From Tritonibacter multivorans (lineage in GTDB: Bacteria; Pseudomonadota; Alphaproteobacteria; Rhodobacterales; Rhodobacteraceae): a stretch of 64,000 bases of DNA. A model generated the notes under the pieces. It was not told the DNA's origin. It did no database searches and saw only the letters and a list, made by a program, of their open reading frames with translations. Location: the NCBI RefSeq assembly GCF_001458415.1, contig NZ_CYSD01000037.1, positions 188,501 through 252,500 of the forward strand. The letters run 5' to 3'. Positions 52,311 to 60,710 of the stretch are shown here, piece after piece; position 1 is the first letter of the stretch; each line of letters begins with the position of its first letter. The position numbers and the translations under genes are program-made.

Positions 52311-53867
52311 TTATTCCAGCCACACCTCGACGCGGCGATTGACCTGCCGCCCCCAGGCGCTGTCATCGCAGGCCATGGGCAGCGCTTCGCCAAAGGCTTC
52401 GACGTCAAGACGCACACGTTCAAGGTTTGCCGTCTCTGCCGCCTGCGCCACCGCGTCCCGAACGGCTTGCGCCCGTTTCAGAGCAATCTCGCGGTTCGGA
52501 CCCGCCGGGCCATCACCATCCGAAAAACCCGCAAAGACCAGCCGCCGGGCATCATAAATCCCGGCCTCCAGGTCACGGGCCAAAAGCTCCACGTTCCCGC
52601 GCGACTGCGCATCAAGCCGCGAGGAGCCAACCTCGAACCGGAACGAGGTCGTCATTCGTTTTTTGCCGTCCATCACTTTGATCAGACGCTGCAGCTCTGC
52701 CAAAGAGGTCTCTTTCCCCGCGGCCATCAGCGCATTGGCGAGCCGCTCGCCTTGCAAGGCGACCGGCACATGCTCGGGCGATTGGTCCACGAACCCGGCG
52801 CGACGGATCACGATCTGCGCAGCCGGACCACGCGCATAGGTCAGAAATTCGCGCGCCACTTTTGGCAGCCTGCGCGCGGGCAGATACAGAAACATCGGCG
52901 CTGTCAGCGGGTAATCTTCGGTTTTGATCGAACGGCGATTGGCGCTGAGCGAAAACCCACAGGGTCCGGTCAGTGTCAGAACCCGCGCCGTGCCCGTTTC
53001 TGAAAAGCTCGCCAAGCCGATGGCAAACGGGTCTGTGGCAACGGTCCGCACGAGATTGCTCCCCCGGGAGTGGCGACGCGCGCCCTGAGTCACCCCCTGC
53101 CCTAGCGGGCGAAGCAGTTTGTCTTCAGCGGCTTGCGCAAGCCCCGACCCGGGGCTGAGCATATCAACCGTTATTGGCGCGTCAGGTCCGCCCAATTGCT
53201 GCCAATTGGTAATGTCGCCTGACAAAACGCGGGCCAGTTCCGGGACAGAAATCCGTGTCACCGGGTTTTGCGGCGACACAATCGGCACCATAGCGTCCAG
53301 CGCCAGCACGCGGCCGCGATTTGCCGCTGTCAGGTCGCCCATGCCGGCCTCTGCGGCGCGGGTCCGTTCGGCAGCGCGAATCTCGCGAAGCGCCATGACA
53401 ATATCGGCTTCATCCGCGAGCAGATCCGCAAAGCCTTCGTCCGTGTTATTCACCAGAAAAACAAACCGCGCGACCAGCCGATCCGCGCCGTCCAAAAGTC
53501 CGTATTCAAAGCTGTTTCCGTCGAAATCGCGTCGCTGCGTTTGATAGCCATTGCGCAGCGCAAAGCCTTCGATCAAGGCGGGCACCAGAACCTCTGCCAT
53601 CGAAGACGAGCCGGAAAACACCACCTCGGCGACGAAACCGGACAGGCTGGGACAACCGGGGCCTTCGCACTGCACGCCTGAGCCATCGACGGTCAATTCG
53701 CCGAACTGTGTGTCCACACGGTAAAACTCGCCGTCAAAGCCCAAAAGCGTGCCGGTGATTTCAATACTGCCATCGCGCGAAGATAAAGTGACATCCTGCG
53801 CAATGGCTCCAAAGCCGGTCGACAGGAATAAAAGTGCAGCACAAAGAGCTGCACGGAAATGTAGCAT
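52311..53867 (-). CDS. PstS-like substrate-binding domain fused to OmpA domain
   Basis: This 518-residue exported protein has a signal peptide (about 1-23, GAIAQ before DVTLSS) followed by a short N-terminal region. A phosphate-binding-protein-like domain spans about residues 80-370 (VVFSGSSSMAEVLVPALIEGF, MVPIVSPQNPVTRISVPELARVLSGDITNW). A C-terminal OmpA/MotB peptidoglycan-binding domain spans about 400-518 (FRFEVGSSRLDAQSRGNVELLARDL, then NREIALKRAQAVRDAV). The fusion would tether a ligand-binding module to the cell wall. No pst transporter genes are adjacent, so it is probably a sensor, scavenger or envelope-structure protein. The ligand is unknown. Confidence 0.87.
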   Translation of the reverse strand: MLHFRAALCAALLFLSTGFGAIAQDVTLSSRDGSIEITGTLLGFDGEFYRVDTQFGELTVDGSGVQCEGPGCPSLSGFVAEVVFSGSSSMAEVLVPALIEGFALRNGYQTQRRDFDGNSFEYGLLDGADRLVARFVFLVNNTDEGFADLLADEADIVMALREIRAAERTRAAEAGMGDLTAANRGRVLALDAMVPIVSPQNPVTRISVPELARVLSGDITNWQQLGGPDAPITVDMLSPGSGLAQAAEDKLLRPLGQGVTQGARRHSRGSNLVRTVATDPFAIGLASFSETGTARVLTLTGPCGFSLSANRRSIKTEDYPLTAPMFLYLPARRLPKVAREFLTYARGPAAQIVIRRAGFVDQSPEHVPVALQGERLANALMAAGKETSLAELQRLIKVMDGKKRMTTSFRFEVGSSRLDAQSRGNVELLARDLEAGIYDARRLVFAGFSDGDGPAGPNREIALKRAQAVRDAVAQAAETANLERVRLDVEAFGEALPMACDDSAWGRQVNRRVEVWLE

Positions 53868-53890
53868 GAGAAATCCCGAAAACGCCCGTA

Positions 53891-54748
53891 TCAGTTTCGG
53901 GAGAGTTTCAGGCTTTCCACCGGATTATTCAACACCAGAAAGTCACCAACTGCATCGCATGCGGGCATCTCAAGCGAAAGCTCGCGGGCGCGCAGCCCAC
54001 CACCGCGCGCGGACAGGATTTGCACGTTAAGCGGGCGGTTGCAGGTCGTCGAACGAACCTCTGCCTCCAGAGACAGGGCAATCTCGCCTTCCGCGCGCAG
54101 TTTGGGCACCGCATGGCTGTAGATCTGCAGAAACTGCGCCGACGGCAGGGATGCGTCGCCCAGCTTCAGGAATTGCCCTGCACCGTCCTCAGCTTGCGAC
54201 CAGATGTGGCCTGCGCCACCAAACTCCGCCCCATATTCAAAGGCATGCAGCCCAACACCGTGGTCTTCGGCCTGCACCGCAATCCGTTCATAATCCGCCA
54301 TATCTGACACTTCGGCGCTGGCCATCAGCGTCTCGCCACTTGCCAGCTCGGCCAGAAAGACTGCGGTCTTTGTCATTGCCGGAACAGCCAATTCCAATTG
54401 GCCATGATCATCCAGACGCTGCGCAAACATCATGCCTGCATGGTGAAAGGTGACGTTTCCATTAGCATCGCACGGCGCGGACAGCGAAAGCTGGACCATG
54501 GCACCTGCTTGCGGCACCGCAGTCATGGAGGTCGCGCAAACCGGGACCTCGGCCTCTTCGAGGACCGCATGCGACAGGGAGGTGTACGTAATGTTTTCGA
54601 GCTTCAGCGGAGAGACATCCAGTATCGCAGCGCTTTCGGCGCCCGCCACAGGCGGAGTGTCAGGTCCGCTCTTCTGCATAAACAAGCCTATCCCCAGCAC
54701 GGCAACGCTGGTGGCGGCAATGGTCAAAGCAGTGGATCTGGACAACAT
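53891..54748 (-). CDS. Exported or membrane-anchored protein of unknown function next to secA
   Basis: I do not recognise a domain. The 285-residue protein starts at the ATG at 54748, behind a GGAGAGG site, with a short basic N-terminus and one hydrophobic helix (about residues 5-25, LTIAATSVAVLGIGLFM). The rest is soluble and probably periplasmic, with cysteines near VPVCATSMTA, APCDANGN, TTCNRPLN and MPACDAVGD; the four could form two disulfides. Homologs in related genomes are, as I recall, sometimes labelled translocase, apparently only because of the neighbouring secA. Two terminators separate it from secA, so it has its own promoter. It ends 23 bases before the PstS-OmpA gene and may be co-transcribed with it. 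Confidence 0.75.
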   Translation of the reverse strand: MLSRSTALTIAATSVAVLGIGLFMQKSGPDTPPVAGAESAAILDVSPLKLENITYTSLSHAVLEEAEVPVCATSMTAVPQAGAMVQLSLSAPCDANGNVTFHHAGMMFAQRLDDHGQLELAVPAMTKTAVFLAELASGETLMASAEVSDMADYERIAVQAEDHGVGLHAFEYGAEFGGAGHIWSQAEDGAGQFLKLGDASLPSAQFLQIYSHAVPKLRAEGEIALSLEAEVRSTTCNRPLNVQILSARGGGLRARELSLEMPACDAVGDFLVLNNPVESLKLSRN

Positions 54749-54795
54749 GGAACCTCTCCCAAACACGAAGTGTTAAAGAAAGGTTGCGCAAAAAA

Positions 54796-54814
54796 GAGGC
54801 CGCTTTGTGGCCTC
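54796..54814 (-). terminator. Second terminator downstream of secA
   Basis: On the minus strand GAGGCC and GGCCTC pair around seven bases and are followed directly by six T. It backs up the stronger hairpin nearer secA. Confidence 0.75.
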
Positions 54815-54850
54815 CTGCGGGAGAGAATCTGGCGGCGCCCCCAACCATGC

Positions 54851-54886
54851 GTCAAAGAAAAACGCGCCCCGCAGAGCGGGACGCGT
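54851..54886 (-). terminator. Intrinsic terminator of secA
   Basis: On the minus strand ACGCGTCCCGC pairs with GCGGGGCGCGT (one mismatch) around TCT and is followed by TTTTCTTTGAC, starting 12 bases after the secA stop. Confidence 0.85.
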
Positions 54887-54897
54887 CTGAATTCAGC

Positions 54898-57594
54898 TTA
54901 GGTCAGTCGCCCGTGGCAATGTTTGAACTTCTTGCCAGAGCCGCAGGGGCATTTGTCGTTGCGCGACGGGTTGCCCCAGGTTGAGGGATCGTTTTCGTCA
55001 AAACCTTCAAGCGGCTCTTCCGGCAGTTCCTCGGGCTCTACCGAGGCAGCGGCGCCCATGGCCTGCGCCTGACGGGCGGCCATCTCCATGATCATCTGGC
55101 GCTGCTCTTCTTCCGACATCGGACGCACGCGCGACAGCTGTTTGGTCACGTCTTCACGCAGACCGTCGAGCATGGTTTCAAACAGCTGGAAGCTTTCGTT
55201 TTTGTATTCGTTCAGCGGGTCACGCTGCGCGTAGCCACGGAAGCCAACAACAGACCGCAGATGTTCAAGCGTCAGCAAATGCTCGCGCCATTTGGCGTCG
55301 ATTGCCTGCAGCAGAACCTGCTTTTCGATGTTGCGCATGCCCTCGTCGCCAAAGGCTTCGACCTTTTCAGCCATCAGTTTATCGCTGGCCTCGATCAAGC
55401 GATCACGGACCTGTTCATCATCGACGCCTTCTTCCGCGGCCCATTCATCAACGGGCACATCAAGATTCAGCTGGTCCACGACGGCGTCTTTCAGACCCGC
55501 AGTGTCCCACTGCTCGGCATAGGTGTTGGGCGGCATATAGGCGTCGAGCAGGTCATCAATGACCTCGTGGCGCATGTCAGCAACGATCTCGGCACTGTCT
55601 TCAGCCGCCATGATCTCGCGGCGCTGGCCAAAGATGACCTTACGCTGGTCGTTCATCACGTCGTCAAATTTCAGAACGTTTTTACGCATGTCAAAGTTGC
55701 GACCTTCGACTTTCGCCTGCGCACGCTCCAGCGATTTGTTCACCCAGGGGTGAATGATCGCCTCGCCTTCCTGCATGCCCAACGACGACAGGATACGATC
55801 CAGACGTTCAGAGCCAAAGATGCGCATCAGGTCATCTTCGAGGCTGAGGTAGAAACGGGTCAGGCCCGGATCCCCCTGACGGCCGGAACGACCGCGCAGC
55901 TGGTTGTCGATGCGGCGGCTTTCGTGACGTTCAGACGCCAGAACGCACAGGCCACCGGCTTCCAGTACCTTGGTCTTTTCTTCGGCGTGCTTGGCCTCTT
56001 CCGAGGTGCGCAGCTCTGCCGGGTCCGCATCCGGGTTGGCTTCCAGCGCTTCCATCACTTTCATCTCGACGTTGCCGCCCAGCTGAATGTCGGTGCCCCG
56101 GCCCGCCATATTGGTCGCGATGGTCACGGCCCCCAGACGGCCCGCATCGGCAACAATCTTCGCTTCCTGCTCGTGGTGACGCGCGTTCAGAACATTATGG
56201 GGGATGCCCTCTTTTTGCAGCAGCGCGCTCAGCAGTTCGGACTTCTCGATCGAGGTGGTGCCCAGCAGAACGGGCTGCCCTTTGGCGTGCGCCTCTTTGG
56301 CCTCGAGGATCATCGCGTTGTATTTTTCTGCCGCAGTCCGGAAGACCTGGTCGTCCTCGTCCTTACGGGCGATCGGCTTGTTGGTCGGCACTTCGACCAC
56401 CCCAAGGCTGTAGATCTCAGCGAATTCCTCGGCCTCGGTCATTGCGGTGCCGGTCATACCCGACAGTTTGTCGTACAGGCGGAAGTAGTTCTGGAAGGTC
56501 ACGGAGGCCAGCGTGGTGTTTTCCGGCTGGATTGCGACTTCTTCCTTAGCCTCAAGCGCCTGATGCAGGCCCTCGGACAGACGACGACCGGCCATCATAC
56601 GACCCGTGAATTCGTCAATCAGAACCACATTGCCATCGCGAACAATATAGTCCTTATCACGCTGGAACAGCGTATGCGCACGCAGGGCTTGGTTCACGTG
56701 GTGGACAACGGTGGTGCTTTCGGGATCGTAAAGGCTCGCGTCTTCGCCCAGCAGGCCTGCCGCCTTCAACTGCTGCTCGAGGAATTCATTGCCTTCCTCG
56801 GTGAAGGTCACGCCACGGGTTTTCTCGTCCAGTTCGTAGTGTTCTTCGGTCAGCGACGGGATCAGCTTGTCGATCGCCTCGTACAGCTGGGAACGGTCTT
56901 CGGCCGGGCCCGAGATAATCAGCGGTGTGCGCGCCTCATCGATCAGGATCGAGTCCACCTCATCGACGATGGCAAAGTTGTGCTGCTTCTGGAACACCTG
57001 ATCCAGCGAGGGTTTCATATTGTCGCGCAGATAATCGAACCCCAACTCATTGTTGGTCGCATAGGTGACGTCACTGTTATAGGCCGCCATCTTTTCGTCG
57101 TCAGGCTGGCCGGACCAAATGACGCCGGTGGTCATGCCCAGTGCGTCGAACACCTTGCTCATCCATTCGCTGTCGCGTTTGGCGAGGTATTCGTTGACGG
57201 TTACAACATGCACGCCTTTGCCGGTCAGTGCGTTCAGATAAGCCGGGAAGGTTGCCACAAGGGTTTTGCCCTCACCGGTCTTCATTTCCGAGATATTGCC
57301 CTGATGCAGGAAGGTGCCGCCCATCAGCTGGGTGTCAAAGGCGCGCAGACCCAGCGCACGTTTCGCCGCTTCGCGCACATTGGCAAAAGCTTCGGGCAGC
57401 AGGTCATCGAGGCTTTCACCGCCGATGGCACGCTGGCGCAGTTCCTCGGTCTTGTCCTTCAGACCCTGATCGCTGAGCGCTTCGAACTCCGGCTCCAGTG
57501 CATTGATTTTTGCAATCAGCGGCCGCGTCGCCTTGATCTTGCGGTCATTCGGGGTCCCGAAGATCTTTTTGGCGAGAGTTCCAATACCAAGCAT
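54898..57594 (-). CDS. secA: Preprotein translocase ATPase SecA
   Basis: The motor that drives unfolded proteins through SecYEG. The 898-residue protein is full length. It has Walker [12 protein letters not shown] near residue 103, the [15 protein letters not shown] helicase motif, [23 protein letters not shown] and a [13 protein letters not shown] motif. The C-terminus carries the zinc-binding SEC-C tail, [14 protein letters not shown], which docks SecB and lipids. The ATG at 57594 gives the standard [10 protein letters not shown] start; the longer frame adds 21 residues with no family match. It is divergent from the parvulin gene and followed by two terminators. Confidence 0.98.
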   Translation of the reverse strand: MLGIGTLAKKIFGTPNDRKIKATRPLIAKINALEPEFEALSDQGLKDKTEELRQRAIGGESLDDLLPEAFANVREAAKRALGLRAFDTQLMGGTFLHQGNISEMKTGEGKTLVATFPAYLNALTGKGVHVVTVNEYLAKRDSEWMSKVFDALGMTTGVIWSGQPDDEKMAAYNSDVTYATNNELGFDYLRDNMKPSLDQVFQKQHNFAIVDEVDSILIDEARTPLIISGPAEDRSQLYEAIDKLIPSLTEEHYELDEKTRGVTFTEEGNEFLEQQLKAAGLLGEDASLYDPESTTVVHHVNQALRAHTLFQRDKDYIVRDGNVVLIDEFTGRMMAGRRLSEGLHQALEAKEEVAIQPENTTLASVTFQNYFRLYDKLSGMTGTAMTEAEEFAEIYSLGVVEVPTNKPIARKDEDDQVFRTAAEKYNAMILEAKEAHAKGQPVLLGTTSIEKSELLSALLQKEGIPHNVLNARHHEQEAKIVADAGRLGAVTIATNMAGRGTDIQLGGNVEMKVMEALEANPDADPAELRTSEEAKHAEEKTKVLEAGGLCVLASERHESRRIDNQLRGRSGRQGDPGLTRFYLSLEDDLMRIFGSERLDRILSSLGMQEGEAIIHPWVNKSLERAQAKVEGRNFDMRKNVLKFDDVMNDQRKVIFGQRREIMAAEDSAEIVADMRHEVIDDLLDAYMPPNTYAEQWDTAGLKDAVVDQLNLDVPVDEWAAEEGVDDEQVRDRLIEASDKLMAEKVEAFGDEGMRNIEKQVLLQAIDAKWREHLLTLEHLRSVVGFRGYAQRDPLNEYKNESFQLFETMLDGLREDVTKQLSRVRPMSEEEQRQMIMEMAARQAQAMGAAASVEPEELPEEPLEGFDENDPSTWGNPSRNDKCPCGSGKKFKHCHGRLT

Positions 57595-57770
57595 GTGCGC
57601 TCCAAAAGTCCTGTTCACTGCCTTTGTAATCGGCAGGCTTGCCCGCCGTGATCGCAACCCATAAACAAGGTGGGAAAGACGGACCTGCCAAAGGCCTCTA
57701 GGGATGTAAGCGGCAGGAAAATCAGTGTCAACGCCGCGCCCCGTCGTGGCCGCTATATAGGAAGCATTCC

Positions 57771-58622
57771 ATGCTGAAAGGTCTCACTTTTTTGCCAGCC
57801 GCCGCATTTGCATTCGGGCTGGCATTCGCCACCGGCGCAAACGCTGACCACCATGCCAACACTGTCGTGGCCAAGATCAATGGCGAAGAGATCACCATCG
57901 GTCACATGATCGTGGCCCGCATGAGCCTGCCGGATCAGTACAAGGAATTGCCCGACGACGTTCTGTTCAACGCGCTTCTGGACCAGATGATCCAGCAAAC
58001 GGTGCTGAAACAGCAGCTGCACGGCGAAGTTCCGACCCAAGTCAAACTGCGTCTGGACAATGAGTCCCGCGGCTTGCTGGCGGCAACCGTCATCGAAGGC
58101 ATCATGGAAACCGGTCGCGAAGAATCGCTGGTGCGCGAGGCCTATGAAGCGCGCTATTCCACCGGCGATGGCGGCGATGAGTTCAACGCATCGCACATCT
58201 TGGTTGAAACTGAAGAACGCGCCAATGAAATCAAGGCAGAGGCTGAAACCGGTCTCGATTTCGCAACGCTTGCCAAAGAATACTCCACCGGCCCGTCCGG
58301 CCCCAATGGCGGACAACTGGGTTGGTTTGGCACAGGTCGCATGGTCCCTGAATTTGAGGCAGCCGTTGTGGAAATGCAGCCCGGCGACATTTCCAAACCC
58401 GTTGAAACCCAGTTCGGCTGGCACGTGATCCGCCTCAACGATCGCCGCAAGATCTCTGCCCCGGAGTTTGATGAGGTCAAAGAGCAGATCGCGCAGGAAC
58501 TGGCCATTCAGGCCGTCGAAGATCGCGTGAACCAGCTGACCGCCGACGCCGACATTCAGCGCCCCGAGATCGAAGATTTTGACCCCGCCGTCCTGCGCGA
58601 CGGCAGCTTGGTCCGCGACTAA
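57771..58622 (+). CDS. Parvulin-type peptidyl-prolyl isomerase, periplasmic
   Basis: This 283-residue PpiC/SurA-like folding factor has a signal peptide at about residues 1-25 (ending GANA before DHHANTVV). A SurA-like N-terminal helical region spans about 30-135. One rotamase domain spans about 138-230 and is recognised by [35 protein letters not shown] and QFGWHVIRL. It helps folding of exported proteins, which fits its place opposite secA, although the link is by position only. A TATATA -10-like element lies about 15 bases before the start. argJ follows after 34 bases and may share the transcript. Confidence 0.92.
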   Translation: MLKGLTFLPAAAFAFGLAFATGANADHHANTVVAKINGEEITIGHMIVARMSLPDQYKELPDDVLFNALLDQMIQQTVLKQQLHGEVPTQVKLRLDNESRGLLAATVIEGIMETGREESLVREAYEARYSTGDGGDEFNASHILVETEERANEIKAEAETGLDFATLAKEYSTGPSGPNGGQLGWFGTGRMVPEFEAAVVEMQPGDISKPVETQFGWHVIRLNDRRKISAPEFDEVKEQIAQELAIQAVEDRVNQLTADADIQRPEIEDFDPAVLRDGSLVRD

Positions 58623-58656
58623 GCCTTCCAAAAGCGCCCAAAAAGAGACCCTAACC

Positions 58657-59880
58657 ATGGCTACTTTGCCCGTTTCCCCGCTTGCGCCCGCGCAATTCCC
58701 AGATCTGCCCCAGATCGGCGGCGTGCGCTTTGCCACCGCAGCCGCTGGTGTGAAATACCAAAACAGAACAGACGTCATGCTCGCGGTGATGGACCCTGGC
58801 ACATCCATCGCTGGTGTATTCACGCGCTCTGCCACCCGATCTGCGCCGGTTCTGGATTGTCAGGCCAAGCTTGGCGGCGACCCCGAACCGGGAGCGGCCA
58901 TTCTGGTGAACTCTGGTAACTCCAACGCCTTTACTGGCCACTATGGTCAAACCTCGGTGTCCGAAATCACCCGCACTGTCGCGTATGTGACCGGGCTGCC
59001 GCAGGAACGTGTTTTCACCGCGTCCACTGGCGTGATTGGTGAACCCCTGCCCCACGAGCGCATTACCGCAAAGATCGAGGAGCTGAACGGCACGCTGGCA
59101 CCTGACGCGATCGAGGCCGCAGCCGAGGCAATCATGACCACCGACACTTTCGCGAAAGGCGCGGAAGCCACCGTGGAAATCGGCGGTAAAACAGTCTCTA
59201 TTGCGGGGATTGCCAAAGGGTCGGGCATGATTGCGCCTGATATGGCCACCATGCTGGTCTATATCTTCACCGATGCGCATTACGAACAGGACGCGCTGCA
59301 GGCGCTGTTGTCCGGGTTGAACGAGCAGACCTTCAACTGCATCACCGTGGACAGCGACACCTCGACCTCGGATAGTCTGATGGTGGCGGCCACGGGTGCG
59401 GCAGGTGTTGACGCCACCGACAACGAAAGCTTCCAGCGCGCATTGTGGTATGTGATGCGCCAACTGTCACATCAGGTGGTGCGCGACGGCGAAGGTGCCA
59501 CGAAATTCGTAGAAATCCAAATCACCGGCGCCGCGTCCAACGCCGACGCCAAAGTGCACGGAATGGCCATCGCCAACTCTCCATTGGTGAAAACCGCAAT
59601 TGCGGGCGAAGATCCCAACTGGGGCCGCGTGGTAATGGCGATTGGCAAATCCGGCGCTGCAGCCGACCGCGATCTTCTGTCGATTTCCTTCGGCGATGTG
59701 CTGGTTGCAGAAAAAGGTTGGGTTGCCCCGACCTACAAAGAAGAAGACGGCGCCGCGGAAATGAAGAAACAGGACATCACCCTCAAGGTGGACCTTGGCC
59801 TTGGCGACGGGGCCTCTACCGTTTGGACCTGTGACCTGACCCATCAATACATCACCATCAACGCGGATTATCGCTCATGA
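58657..59880 (+). CDS. argJ: Bifunctional ornithine acetyltransferase / N-acetylglutamate synthase
   Basis: Transfers the acetyl group from N-acetylornithine to glutamate, and in bifunctional forms also makes N-acetylglutamate from acetyl-CoA, in arginine synthesis. The 407-residue precursor self-cleaves before the nucleophile Thr198 in the conserved KGSGMIAPDMATML. The oxyanion-hole threonines are in TASTGVIGEPLP, and the C-terminal domain has GEDPNWGRVVMAIGKSGA. The ATG at 58657 is taken; a longer frame reads back into the parvulin gene. It overlaps mutT by four bases. Confidence 0.96.
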   Translation: MATLPVSPLAPAQFPDLPQIGGVRFATAAAGVKYQNRTDVMLAVMDPGTSIAGVFTRSATRSAPVLDCQAKLGGDPEPGAAILVNSGNSNAFTGHYGQTSVSEITRTVAYVTGLPQERVFTASTGVIGEPLPHERITAKIEELNGTLAPDAIEAAAEAIMTTDTFAKGAEATVEIGGKTVSIAGIAKGSGMIAPDMATMLVYIFTDAHYEQDALQALLSGLNEQTFNCITVDSDTSTSDSLMVAATGAAGVDATDNESFQRALWYVMRQLSHQVVRDGEGATKFVEIQITGAASNADAKVHGMAIANSPLVKTAIAGEDPNWGRVVMAIGKSGAAADRDLLSISFGDVLVAEKGWVAPTYKEEDGAAEMKKQDITLKVDLGLGDGASTVWTCDLTHQYITINADYRS

Positions 59881-60275
59881 AAATGGTTCTGGTTTCAGCC
59901 GTGGCGCTGATTGATGCTGATGGCCGCATTTTGCTGGCACAACGCCCCGAGGGCAAATCCATGGCCGGTCTGTGGGAATTCCCAGGTGGCAAAGTCGAAC
60001 CCGGCGAAACCCCCGAAGTTGCACTGATCCGCGAACTGGAAGAAGAGCTTGGCATCAATACATGGGAAAGCTGTCTTGCGCCGCTGACCTTTGCCAGCCA
60101 TGCCTATGATGATTTCCATTTGCTCATGCCACTTTTTGCCTGCCGGAAATGGGAAGGCATTCCCCAAGCGCGGGAAGGGCAGGTTTTGAAATGGGTCAAA
60201 CCGCAGGATTTGCGCGATTACCCAATGCCGCCAGCGGATATTCCACTGATCCCGATTTTGCGCGACTGGTTGTAA
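59877..60275 (+). CDS. mutT: 8-oxo-dGTP diphosphatase, Nudix family
   Basis: Removes oxidised dGTP (8-oxo-dGTP) from the nucleotide pool to prevent A-to-C mutations. The 132-residue protein has a perfect Nudix box from Gly38 to Ile60 (GGKVEPGETPEVALIRELEE ELGI, shown in parts), including the RELEEE catalytic acids. Its GLWEFPGGKVEPGE wording is typical of MutT rather than other Nudix enzymes. It begins inside the last codons of argJ (ATGA), an arrangement common in alphaproteobacteria, and ends shortly before an intrinsic terminator. Confidence 0.95.
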   Translation: MKMVLVSAVALIDADGRILLAQRPEGKSMAGLWEFPGGKVEPGETPEVALIRELEEELGINTWESCLAPLTFASHAYDDFHLLMPLFACRKWEGIPQAREGQVLKWVKPQDLRDYPMPPADIPLIPILRDWL

Positions 60276-60308
60276 AATCGAAGGCACGCCATCAATCAAA
60301 AAAATGCG

Positions 60309-60343
60309 CAGCCACTCGTATTTAACGCGGGTGGCTGTTTTTT
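60309..60343 (+). terminator. Intrinsic terminator after argJ-mutT
   Basis: CAGCCAC (60309-60315) pairs with GTGGCTG (60331-60337), followed by six T. It lies 34 bases after mutT and ends that operon. Confidence 0.85.
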
Positions 60344-60373
60344 GCGCGTTTTTGCCGGTTTGCATCCTGTCTG

Positions 60374-60623
60374 TTGACCGGTTTGAAAATTTCTAGGAAC
60401 CTTTTGTTAACCCTATTGGCGAAAACTTGATCCAAGCGACAGACGAGCTGGGATCGCCAGCCAGAAATGTCGTCAGGCCACGGATTGGCCTTGGTCATTG
60501 AGGGACAGACTAAGACTGTGGAATTACCCCCGCCTGAGAATTTTTTCAATCTCAGCGCGGATATGCCCACTCACTCACGAACGGGTACTGAAGGGAGGCA
60601 ATCATCTGATTGCCTCCTTTTTT
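60374..60623 (+). ncRNA. Candidate small RNA or leader ending at an orphan terminator
   Basis: The gap 60276-60710 has a second plus-strand terminator at 60594-60623: GGAGGCAATC and GATTGCCTCC form a perfect ten-base stem around ATCT, followed by six T. The previous gene is already terminated at 60343, and the next gene is on the other strand, so this terminator must end a separate transcript. A TTGACC at 60374-60379 could be a -35 element but no clean -10 was found. A short open frame from 60467 reads through the terminator and is not convincing. The RNA family is not recognised. Confidence 0.4.
60594..60623 (+). terminator. Orphan intrinsic terminator
   Basis: Perfect ten-base stem (60594-60603 with 60608-60617), four-base loop, six T. 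Strand is plus because no T-run lies on the other side. Confidence 0.88.
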
Positions 60624-60663
60624 GGTTTTTGCTGTTGTCGAAAATCATCTGCCCAAAAACAAA

Positions 60664-60690
60664 AAAACCCCGGCCAAAAGCCGGGGTTTT
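60664..60690 (-). terminator. Intrinsic terminator of infB
   Basis: AAAACCCCGGC and GCCGGGGTTTT form a perfect 11-base stem around five bases; on the minus strand a long T-run follows. It begins about 20 bases after the infB stop. Confidence 0.92.
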
Positions 60691-60710
60691 CTGATGTATC
60701 GTCACAGCGA

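Noticed and set aside
60467-60694. A 75-codon plus-strand frame in the mutT-infB gap
   Set aside because: It runs through a perfect terminator hairpin and into the infB terminator, has no good ribosome site and atypical codon choice; a non-coding transcript is more likely.
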